In this document: one piece after another, positions 6,863 through 11,960 of the stretch | Layout of the letters: every line of letters begins with the position of its first letter | Numbering within the stretch: the stretch's first letter is position 1 | Assembly: GCA_046565865.1 (NCBI GenBank) | Contig: JBKHXU010000135.1 | Coordinates: 1-13,924, forward strand | DNA: 13,924 nt | DNA from: JBKHXU01 sp046565865 | GTDB taxonomy: Bacteria; Pseudomonadota; Gammaproteobacteria; Acidiferrobacterales; Sulfurifustaceae | Reading direction: 5' to 3' | The notes under the pieces: model-generated | What the model saw: only the letters and a program-made list of their open reading frames with translations | Databases searched by the model: none | Told to the model about the DNA's origin: nothing | Translations under genes and position numbers: made by a program

Positions 6863-7401
6863 AACCACCTTTGGGTTCACGCGCTAGTCTATACCCGGTT
6901 CGGATGAAAAGGCACGCGCTCGCGGTGAATCGGCCGGCGATCGCTCTCGGACCGTACGACGCCGCACGCATCGGTTTGACGCCGTCGCACGGCTCGCGTG
7001 CTCGCTTTGGCATTCGTTCAAGACTTTTCGTGTTGCCGCGACGGCGATATCGCTATGCGTCGGACAATCGTGTCGACGCGATCCGCCAATCGAGCGCACT
7101 CACCCCAAGTGATGTCGCTACGGGCATCCCTGAAACATAGTACCGGCGCGGGGCATGATGAATGGGGAGCGCCATGAGTGTTCGGACACGGCGTCGACGC
7201 CCGGAAACAAACGCGAAGTAACTTTTATCTCGCCTGCCCGCCGCACATGGTATCGATGGCAGCAGCGCGCAGCGTCACGGCGACACTCACGCCACCGGGC
7301 CGATTGCGTGTCAGATCTTGTGGGATCCGGCGCTGGACGCACCGGCTGTAAGGTGCGCTACTCCACCGCGCCGCTTACGGGCGGGGCGGCTACTGTCGCG
7401 C
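6863..7401. other. Gene-poor intergenic stretch with repeat copy and palindromes
   Basis: I find no convincing gene in these ~540 bases. The open frames here have Arg/Ser/Ala-heavy translations without motifs and no good ribosome binding sites, and no tRNA T-arm or cloverleaf is visible. The stretch holds the upstream region of the DUF3014 gene, the right copy of the direct repeat (6928-6950), a 10-bp palindrome GCGATATCGC (7044-7053) and a 12-bp palindrome GGCGTCGACGCC (7190-7201). No T-run terminator for either flanking gene was found. Confidence 0.6.
6928..6950 (+). repeat. Right copy of 23-bp imperfect direct repeat flanking the DUF3014 gene
   Basis: The copy reads aatcgg-ccgg-cgatcgctctcgg, in the same orientation as the copy at 6021-6043. 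The two starts are 907 bases apart and the copies bracket the DUF3014 gene. The 13-base part cgatcgctctcgg is identical in both. Confidence 0.6.
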
Positions 7402-7986
7402 TCAGTTCGGCACCACCACGCCATCCATCAAACGGACTCGGCTGCCGGCAGTCAAACCTTCGCCGTTCGCCTGTGTCACGGTTCGGCGCGACCCGTCGTC
7501 CATGCGCAGCGCCAACTCGTATCGCACGGTCTTGCGTGCATTCTTCTCTATCTGGTGCCCGGCGTAGGCGCCGCCGGCCGCGCCCGCGACCTTGGCCAGC
7601 GTCTTGCCGCGGCCGCTGCCAATCTGGTTTCCGACGATCAAGCCGCCCACGGCACCGGCAATGGCACCGGCGCCGGTGGCCTCGCCCTTCACTTCCACGG
7701 CATGGATGGATTCGATGACGCCGCAATCGGCGCAAACCGGGGCGACGGTTCTCGCCTGCCGCACCGGCGCCGGTGCGGCGCGGTCCTTCACGGTCGGCAC
7801 CGCGGCCGGACGCTCTGCCGGCGCGATCTGTGCGATCTCGGCCGGAGCTTCACTCGCGGCGCGATCGTTGGATGCTACGCCGGGAATCAGCCCGGTCATC
7901 ACGCCGACTCCTACGGCGGACAGGACAATCACCGCACCGGCGGCGATCTTGACGATAGGTAACTGCGCAGCGGTAGTAACGGACAT
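7402..7986 (-). CDS. Glycine-zipper 2TM domain envelope protein
   Basis: A 194-residue envelope protein. An N-terminal hydrophobic helix (about 11-34, rich in Gly/Ala/Val) anchors it. An Ala/Pro linker (38-80) follows, then VCADCGVIESIHAVEVKGE (84-102) with a CxxC pair, the glycine zipper (about 104-145: GAGAIAGAVGGLIVGNQIGS, then AGAAGGAYAGHQIEKN) and a C-terminal beta-rich part (MDDGSRRTVTQ ... LMDGVVVPN). This is the Rick_17kDa_Anti/glycine-zipper layout known from SlyB-like outer-membrane or envelope-integrity proteins, here with an uncleaved-looking N-terminal helix rather than a lipobox. The ATG at 7986 has an excellent AAGGAGG 4 bases upstream, so the longer open frame to 8058 was rejected. 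A promoter (8076-8104) and a small hairpin in the leader (8015-8029) lie upstream. Confidence 0.85.
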   Translation of the reverse strand: MSVTTAAQLPIVKIAAGAVIVLSAVGVGVMTGLIPGVASNDRAASEAPAEIAQIAPAERPAAVPTVKDRAAPAPVRQARTVAPVCADCGVIESIHAVEVKGEATGAGAIAGAVGGLIVGNQIGSGRGKTLAKVAGAAGGAYAGHQIEKNARKTVRYELALRMDDGSRRTVTQANGEGLTAGSRVRLMDGVVVPN

Positions 7987-8390
7987 CGTGCCTCCTTCTA
8001 GACCTTTCGTTGTACCGGCGTGTCGCCGGATAGTGCGAGTAACGTGCGACCCACCCATTTGGATGACGCGCCGGGAAACTAAGCAAAGCGCACGAATAGG
8101 TCAAAATCCGGCGACCAAACGTAGCGCCGCCCGGACTACCGGGCGGTAAATCCCACGACACGAACAGACTGCGGCGATGGTAGACATTGCCGACGCAAGC
8201 GCGCCTAAAGACTCTCGCGGTCGGACGAAGTTGCCGAACGCGCCGCGTGCGCCACGCGCCCGATTCGCCAGCGCGCAACAACACCGCGCGCAAATGCGAC
8301 ACAGCGAATACCGTAAGGCGTCTCAGCACCTGTTTGTTCCGCCGACGCGATCTACATTGAGCGTCCACCCATCGGCCAGGGAGGCCTGTC
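7987..8390. other. 404-base divergent intergenic region
   Basis: This space separates the glycine-zipper gene from the small exported-protein gene. It holds the minus-strand promoter at 8076-8104, a 6-bp/3-loop hairpin CCGGCG-TGT-CGCCGG (8015-8029) in that gene's leader, and an 8-bp perfect hairpin CCGCCCGG-ACTA-CCGGGCGG (8127-8146) without a T-run. An open frame at 8177-8509 overlaps the next gene and looks non-coding. I see no RNA gene. Confidence 0.55.
8076..8104 (-). promoter_or_regulatory. Sigma70-type promoter of the glycine-zipper gene
   Basis: On the minus strand TTGACC (plus 8099-8104) and TAGTTT (plus 8076-8081) are separated by exactly 17 bases. The predicted start near 8069 gives a leader of about 80 bases that includes the hairpin at 8015-8029 and the AAGGAGG site. 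Confidence 0.6.
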
Positions 8391-8786
8391 ATGTCGCACA
8401 CTACGTTTTTCTCGTTAGCGGTCGGAATCCTGTTTTACCTCACCGCTGCAACCGCGCACGCGGATTCGGATACGCCGCCGGCAGCGCGGCCCGGCGACGC
8501 GCATGTTGAACGTCACGATGCCGTGCCGAGCGTACTTGCCGACTTCGAATACTTACAGCGCGGTAAGGTGCATTTCGAGTTCGGGGCTATCGCCTATCGA
8601 CTGGCGCGCGAGGGATTGAATCTGACCACCCGTATCGGCGGCGCGGCGACGCGCGCACTCATCGGTCTAGACGGCAACCGCCGCGTCGAACTCGGCTGGC
8701 AGCTCCGCCGTGCCAGCGTCACGCTTGCATTCACCGAACAGAGTGATCGCAGCGGTTACCGCATTGAGTTCGCGCGCGAGTTCTAG
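8391..8786 (+). CDS. Small exported protein of unknown function
   Basis: A 131-residue protein I do not recognise. It begins with a signal peptide (hydrophobic core about 5-20, likely cleavage after AHA at 22-24), then a polar Pro/Ala-rich region (25-45). The second half alternates hydrophobic and polar residues (HFEFGAIAYRLAREGLNLTT, VELGWQLRRASVTLAF, GYRIEFAREF) and ends in an aromatic Phe. That looks like a small beta-sheet periplasmic or outer-membrane-associated domain, but this is inference only. The start is supported by GGGAGG 6 bases upstream of ATG 8391. The gene is divergent from the glycine-zipper gene and stands alone; no terminator is seen after the stop. Confidence 0.7.
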   Translation: MSHTTFFSLAVGILFYLTAATAHADSDTPPAARPGDAHVERHDAVPSVLADFEYLQRGKVHFEFGAIAYRLAREGLNLTTRIGGAATRALIGLDGNRRVELGWQLRRASVTLAFTEQSDRSGYRIEFAREF

Positions 8787-8831
8787 GGAAACTCTTACAT
8801 GGCACCGCCGCGGCGGCGGCTGGCGCGGATG

Positions 8832-8840
8832 TGATATAGT
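8832..8840 (+). promoter_or_regulatory. Possible extended -10 promoter for the coupled leader ORF and downstream gene
   Basis: TGA-TATAGT matches the extended -10 pattern TGnTATAAT at 8 of 9 fixed or free positions. No -35 hexamer is visible at the usual distance, as is common for extended -10 promoters. It would give a leader of about 95 bases before the ORF at 8942. Confidence 0.4.
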
Positions 8841-8941
8841 GCGTGCCGAGTCGCTGCCTTGGCCGTTCCGGCGCCCCTCGCTCGCTTCGCGCTCCGTGGA
8901 CCGAGAGTACCCACCGACCCCTTACGCTAAGGTGCGCGCAC

Positions 8942-8992
8942 ATGTCGAATATGCTTGTAGGCAAGTCGTCTCTCGCCGGTTCTCACCCATGA
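8942..8992 (+). CDS. Putative 16-residue leader ORF coupled to the next gene
   Basis: The ORF encodes MSNMLVGKSSLAGSHP. It has a good ribosome binding site (AAGGTG at 8929-8934, 7 bases before the ATG). Its stop codon overlaps the start of the following gene as ATGA (8989-8992), the classical arrangement for translational coupling. The downstream gene has no Shine-Dalgarno of its own. The peptide has no run of one amino acid to suggest an attenuator. The ORF is short enough that chance cannot be excluded. Confidence 0.45.
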   Translation: MSNMLVGKSSLAGSHP

Positions 8993-9282
8993 TGTCCTCC
9001 AACGACGTGATGTTTCCCACGCCGGTCGACGAACCCACCGCGCCGTATACGTATACCGTCGCGAGTATCGAAAAAATGTCTGCACCCGACGGCGCCAACG
9101 GGCAGGACTGGCATCGGTACGTGTTGAAGAGCGGCCGCTCGACGATCACCGGCCAGCGCCGCGGATCGCACCACGACGTCCAAAGTTACGCGACGCAGTG
9201 CGCCGAACAGTTAAATGCGCGCGCCCTGGAAGGAAAGTCGATGTGGAGTCCGCGCGGCCGTAAGCCCGCGAACGCGGCATAA
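8989..9282 (+). CDS. Conserved small hypothetical protein (97 aa)
   Basis: A soluble 97-residue protein without signal peptide or membrane segment. The central block (YTYTVASIEKM at 20-30, WHRYVLKSGRSTITGQRRGS at 41-60, AEQLNAR at 72-78) and the ending SMWSPRGRKP look like a conserved small protein I have seen in gammaproteobacterial genomes. No function is known to me and no catalytic motif is visible. The Ser/Thr- and Arg-rich GRSTITGQRRG turn and basic tail might contact nucleic acid, but that is speculation. Two adjacent ATGs (8989, 8992) are possible; 8989 overlaps the stop of a 16-codon upstream ORF and lacks its own ribosome binding site. The open frame extends upstream to 8710, but that part overlaps the previous gene and looks non-coding. 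The gene converges on the cold-shock gene and its terminator. Confidence 0.75.
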   Translation: MMSSNDVMFPTPVDEPTAPYTYTVASIEKMSAPDGANGQDWHRYVLKSGRSTITGQRRGSHHDVQSYATQCAEQLNARALEGKSMWSPRGRKPANAA

Positions 9283-9295
9283 GATTCGGCCGCAC

Positions 9296-9326
9296 AAAAA
9301 AAAGACCCCGCCGAGTGGCGGGGTCT
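9296..9326 (-). terminator. Strong intrinsic terminator of the cold-shock gene
   Basis: A perfect 10-bp stem (AGACCCCGCC at 9303-9312, GGCGGGGTCT at 9317-9326) with loop GAGT is followed on the minus strand by eight Ts (plus-strand As 9296-9303). It lies 22 bases beyond the cold-shock stop. The plus strand has no T-run after the stem, so it acts for the minus-strand gene. Confidence 0.92.
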
Positions 9327-9348
9327 CGATGTGACTGGCTATGCGAAC

Positions 9349-9552
9349 TTAAGCCGGCTGGACGTTCGACGCCGACGGACCTTTGGGCCCCTGCTCCAGC
9401 GTGTACGTCACTTTCTGACCTTCGGTCAGCGACTTGAAGCCGGAGCCGATGATCGCGGAGTGATGCACAAACACATCCTTGCCGCCGTCGGTCGGGGTGA
9501 TGAAGCCAAAGCCTTTGCTGTCGTTAAACCACTTAACTGTACCTGTAGACAC
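9349..9552 (-). CDS. Cold-shock domain protein (CspA family)
   Basis: A 67-residue single cold-shock domain: a five-stranded OB fold that binds single-stranded RNA/DNA and melts mRNA structure. The N terminus is STGTVKWFNDSKGFGFI, with RNP1 KGFGFI (13-18) and RNP2 VFVHHSAI (27-34); the C terminus is NVQPA. Length and sequence are canonical, so the family call is firm, but which CspA paralogue (cold-induced or constitutive) cannot be told. The start codon is GTG (9550-9552) with AGAGGT 6 bases upstream. A TATAGT box at 9674-9679 would give an untranslated leader of about 115 bases, in keeping with the long regulatory leaders of some csp mRNAs. A strong terminator follows, so it is monocistronic. 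It is divergent from the FHA gene. Confidence 0.97.
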   Translation of the reverse strand: MSTGTVKWFNDSKGFGFITPTDGGKDVFVHHSAIIGSGFKSLTEGQKVTYTLEQGPKGPSASNVQPA

Positions 9553-9673
9553 GGAATACCTCTGTTTGGTTGATGTACGTGTTGCAGCCCAGTCCTTGAG
9601 CGATGCGGGAGTACTTCCGGAAAAACAGGGAGGGACTTCCGACTGACTACAAGAAACTTACTGCAAGCGCGCC

Positions 9674-9679
9674 CACTAT
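9674..9679 (-). promoter_or_regulatory. Possible -10 box of the cold-shock gene
   Basis: TATAGT on the minus strand lies about 122 bases before the GTG start. No convincing -35 is seen. If used, transcription starts near 9667 with a leader of about 115 bases. Confidence 0.35.
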
Positions 9680-9812
9680 ACACAAGCGGTGCTCTAAAGC
9701 TACCTCTATTTTCGGGCGCCGGACCCGCTTCGTCGGGCGCCAAAACCCTCCTTTCGCCGCGGCCGGCGGCCGCATTGCATATCGCCATGGTGTGGCTAAA
9801 GTTGGCTCAGAA

Positions 9813-9832
9813 ACCGGTAGTTACCGGTAGTT
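9813..9832 (+). repeat. Tandem 10-bp repeat before the FHA gene
   Basis: accggtagtt occurs twice head to tail immediately upstream of the AGAGGT ribosome binding site of the FHA gene. It could be a regulator site spaced by one helical turn, or a simple duplication. Confidence 0.5.
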
Positions 9833-9843
9833 AGAGGTCACGC

Positions 9844-10467
9844 ATGGGTAAGCTGGTCGTCAAATTCCAGGGCAAACTGATCGCCGAGGTCACGCTCCGG
9901 CTCGGCGACATGAAGATCGGCCGCAAGCCGGGGTGTGAAATCGTGCTGAATGACCCCGGTGTCAGCGGCGAGCATGCGGTCGTAAAAACCGTCGGGCTTA
10001 AGTCCACCATCCAGGACCTGGGCAGCACCAACGGCACCTTTATCGAAAACGAGCGCGTGACGAGCCGCGCGCTGCGGCACGGCGAGACCATCACCATCGG
10101 TCAGCACACGCTCATCTATCGCGACGACGTCACGCTCAGCACGGCGACCGCGAGCAACGCCGGCGGCGCGGGCGCGCGCGAATCGCTGGAGAAGACGACG
10201 GTGCTCATGGCGTTCGCGCAACTGCTCGCCATCGACGGGCCGCACAAAGGTAAGCGCCTGCCGCTGGTGAAGGAGACGGTGGTTATCGATAACCCGGGCA
10301 AAAGCCCCGCGCGTATCTTACGAACGAGCGAAGGCTATGTGCTGCATGCGCAAGTTGGCCCCGGCGAACCGCGCATCAACGATCGACCGGTTCCGCCCGG
10401 TGGACAACTGCTCGAAAACGGCGACGTGATCGAGGTCGCGGGCACCAAGTACCAGATGTATCGGTAG
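9844..10467 (+). CDS. FHA domain protein with a second degenerate FHA-like domain
   Basis: A 207-residue cytosolic protein with no membrane segment. Residues 1-95 form a canonical forkhead-associated domain that binds phosphothreonine peptides: the signature IGR (25-27), DPGVSGEHA (37-45; S41 and H44) and STNGTFIE (61-68; N63-G64) are all present. After a Gly/Ala/Ser linker (about 99-115) and KTTVLMAF (117-124), a second domain (about 126-207) repeats the fold layout: VVIDNPGKSPARI, GEPRINDRPVPPGGQLLENG, DVIEVAGTKYQM. It lacks the GR..S..H residues, so it probably does not bind phosphopeptide. The start is supported by AGAGGT 6 bases upstream. Ser/Thr kinase or phosphatase genes, the usual partners, are not in view. 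A PilZ gene follows 80 bases downstream on the same strand, suggesting a small signalling unit. The partner is unknown. Confidence 0.9.
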   Translation: MGKLVVKFQGKLIAEVTLRLGDMKIGRKPGCEIVLNDPGVSGEHAVVKTVGLKSTIQDLGSTNGTFIENERVTSRALRHGETITIGQHTLIYRDDVTLSTATASNAGGAGARESLEKTTVLMAFAQLLAIDGPHKGKRLPLVKETVVIDNPGKSPARILRTSEGYVLHAQVGPGEPRINDRPVPPGGQLLENGDVIEVAGTKYQMYR

Positions 10468-10547
10468 ATTTATCGCCGCCATCCTAGCCCCGCTGCTGGC
10501 ACGCTCCTTGCCACATTATTCCTCGCCGTCAACTATTGAGACGAAGC

Positions 10548-10859
10548 ATGAGCACCTCGTCGAAACCATCGAACACCGACCGTCGCGAGCGACGCGCGGA
10601 TTCGCGCCTCGCGACTCGGTTGCGAGCCGTGATCGACAGCGTCGAACACGGCACGTTGACGTTTACCGCGAAGGGCTTTAGCCGCACCGGCGCGTTCCTG
10701 GAACGCGGCGATGCGGGCGTGGCGCTACCGCCGGTGGGAAGCACGATTAGAGTGGTGTTTCACTGGCCGCTCGAGACGCACATGGCGCCAGTGCGCGTAG
10801 AGGCGACGGTGATACATCACGCGCCGGATGGCATGGGCATAAGGTTCGAAATCGACTAG
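10548..10859 (+). CDS. PilZ domain protein (c-di-GMP receptor fold), signature partly degenerate
   Basis: A 103-residue single-domain protein. PilZ domains bind cyclic di-GMP through an Arg-rich RxxxR motif and a (D/N)xSxxG motif. Here the Arg-rich start RRERRADSRLATRLRAV (12-28; R16xxxR20) fits. The second motif reads GFSRTG (43-48), with Gly in place of Asp/Asn. The rest follows the PilZ pattern: AFLE, then PVGSTIRVVFHWPLE, and DGMGIRFEI at the C terminus. Binding may be weakened or use other contacts. ATG 10548 was chosen over a TTG at 10536; no strong Shine-Dalgarno is present. It follows the FHA gene by 80 bases on the same strand. A putative GGDEF protein begins 2.4 kb further on, consistent with c-di-GMP signalling in this organism. 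It converges on yebC. Confidence 0.82.
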   Translation: MSTSSKPSNTDRRERRADSRLATRLRAVIDSVEHGTLTFTAKGFSRTGAFLERGDAGVALPPVGSTIRVVFHWPLETHMAPVRVEATVIHHAPDGMGIRFEID

Positions 10860-10926
10860 CGGCTTAGCCTGCATCGCCCCCATTCCCGCTGCGCAAGATA
10901 GCTGCGCCGATACCTCGCACGAACAC

Positions 10927-10954
10927 CCGGCGAACGCGACACCGCGAACGCCGG
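10927..10954. repeat. Imperfect hairpin in the PilZ/yebC convergent space
   Basis: CCGGCG-aa-CGCG-acac-CGCG-aa-CGCCGG forms a symmetric stem (6 bp, an internal AA/AA loop, 4 bp) with a 4-base loop. There is no T-run on either side, so it is not a classical intrinsic terminator, but its place between two gene ends suggests a 3'-end or Rho-assisted role. Confidence 0.4.
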
Positions 10955-10981
10955 CGAGTCGGGGCGGCGGATTGCAAAACG

Positions 10982-11683
10982 CTAGTCGGCGAGGCCGGGG
11001 TAGATATTTTGCACGTCGTCGTCGGCGTCGATCGCTTCCAAAAACGCCTCAACTTCCGCGCGTTCGGCGGCGCCCAAGGCCACCGGATTCTTCGGCCGAT
11101 AACCCAAGCGCGCCGACTGCACGACGAATCCGTGGTTCGGCAATGCGCGGGCGACGGCATCGAGGTCGGCGGGCTCGGTCAGAAACAGCGTCGTGCCGTT
11201 TTCGGCCGGCTCAAGATCGCGCGCGCCGGCTTCAATGGCGGCAACTTCGGGATCCGCGCCTGTCGACTGCGGCGACGCCTCGATCATGCCGAGGTAGTCA
11301 AAATCCCACGCCACCGAGCCCGACGCGCCGAGCTGCCCTTCGCGAAACAGCACCCGGATGTTGGAGGCGGTGCGGTTGGGGTTGTCGGTCAGACACTCGA
11401 CGATCACCGGCACGCGGTGCGGCGCGAAGCCCTCGTAGACTAGCTTTTGGTAGCTCACCTGTTCGTCCAACAGGCCGGCGCCCTTTTTGATCGCGCGCTC
11501 GATATTGTCTTTGGGCATGGACGCCTTCTTGGCCTGCTCCACCGCCATGCGCAGTTTCGAGTTTTGGTTCGGATCGGCGCCGCCGCGCGCGGCCACCATG
11601 ATTTCCTTCGCCAGCTTGGTAAAGATCTTGCTCTTGGCAGCGGCGGTCGTCTCTTTAATCTTGGTTTTCCACTGTGCGCCCAT
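10982..11683 (-). CDS. yebC: YebC/TACO1-family protein (translation factor / putative regulator)
   Basis: A 233-residue member of the YebC/PmpR family, long annotated as DNA-binding regulators and more recently linked, with mitochondrial TACO1, to relieving ribosome stalling. The three-domain layout is intact: helical N terminus MGAQWKTKIKETTAAAKSKI, FTKLAKEIMVAARGGADPN (21-39), SMPKDNIERAIKKGAG (55-70), LVYEGFAPHRVPVIVECLTD with NRTASNIRVLF, and GSVAWDFDYLG. The start MGAQWK differs from the E. coli MAGHSKW type and marks the second proteobacterial YebC subgroup. ATG 11683 follows AAGGGC with 6 bases spacing. The frame remains open to 12184 upstream, so no stop delimits the N terminus; the 11683 start rests on homology. 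TATACT (11760-11765) may be its -10. It converges on the PilZ gene. Confidence 0.93.
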   Translation of the reverse strand: MGAQWKTKIKETTAAAKSKIFTKLAKEIMVAARGGADPNQNSKLRMAVEQAKKASMPKDNIERAIKKGAGLLDEQVSYQKLVYEGFAPHRVPVIVECLTDNPNRTASNIRVLFREGQLGASGSVAWDFDYLGMIEASPQSTGADPEVAAIEAGARDLEPAENGTTLFLTEPADLDAVARALPNHGFVVQSARLGYRPKNPVALGAAERAEVEAFLEAIDADDDVQNIYPGLAD

Positions 11684-11759
11684 GTTGTGCCCTTGCTCGC
11701 GGCATGCGGCGAAAACGCCGACCATGCTCGCCTCTAAAGATTGAGATGAGATGGCGCCA

Positions 11760-11765
11760 AGTATA
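11760..11765 (-). promoter_or_regulatory. Possible -10 box of yebC
   Basis: TATACT on the minus strand (5 of 6 matches to TATAAT) lies about 75 bases before the yebC ATG. The -35 region is poor. It falls within the in-frame extension upstream of yebC, favouring a transcript that starts after the zinc-ribbon-like segment. Confidence 0.4.
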
Positions 11766-11809
11766 AAGGAAGGGATGCGGCGACGACGAGCGCCCCGCCC
11801 CCTCGCCGC

Positions 11810-11929
11810 GAAGGCCAGCGCCCGTGCGATCTGATACTCGTTCTCCGGGTGAAAGCCACAGGCACGACAAGCCGCGAGCGCGCGGCGTTTCGGCTTTCCG
11901 CGACGTACGCAAATGGAGCGTATCGCCAT
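11810..11929 (-). pseudogene. Possible zinc-ribbon protein remnant upstream of and in frame with yebC
   Basis: From ATG 11929, which has GGAGG 4 bases upstream, the frame reads MAIRSICVRRGKPKRRALAA, then CRACGFHPENEYQIARALAF. The second half has a CxxCGF knuckle and a following acidic-then-helical stretch like small zinc-ribbon proteins. The matching first knuckle is CVRR, where CVRC would be expected (CGC in place of TGC, one base). After residue 40 the sequence becomes Arg/Gly-rich and unlike the family. No stop separates it from yebC, so a 315-residue joined frame (10982-11929) exists. I read it as a decayed or truncated gene rather than a functional fusion, with modest confidence. Confidence 0.4.
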
Positions 11930-11960
11930 GCCGCCTCCGCGGACGGTCCGTACAAGACGG

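Noticed and set aside
6871..7140. 89-residue open frame as a gene
   Set aside because: No SD, biased Arg/Ala/Ser composition, no recognisable motif, and it overlaps the upstream region of the DUF3014 gene.
6863..7401. tRNA or other structured RNA gene in the long gap
   Set aside because: The GGTTC-like occurrences are not followed by a T-arm pairing or a cloverleaf; no terminator-bounded RNA is visible.
8127..8146. 8-bp perfect hairpin as an intrinsic terminator
   Set aside because: There is no T-run on either strand and it lies in a divergent, not convergent, space.
8177..8509. 110-residue open frame as a gene
   Set aside because: It overlaps the well-supported exported-protein gene at 8391 in another frame and has no SD.
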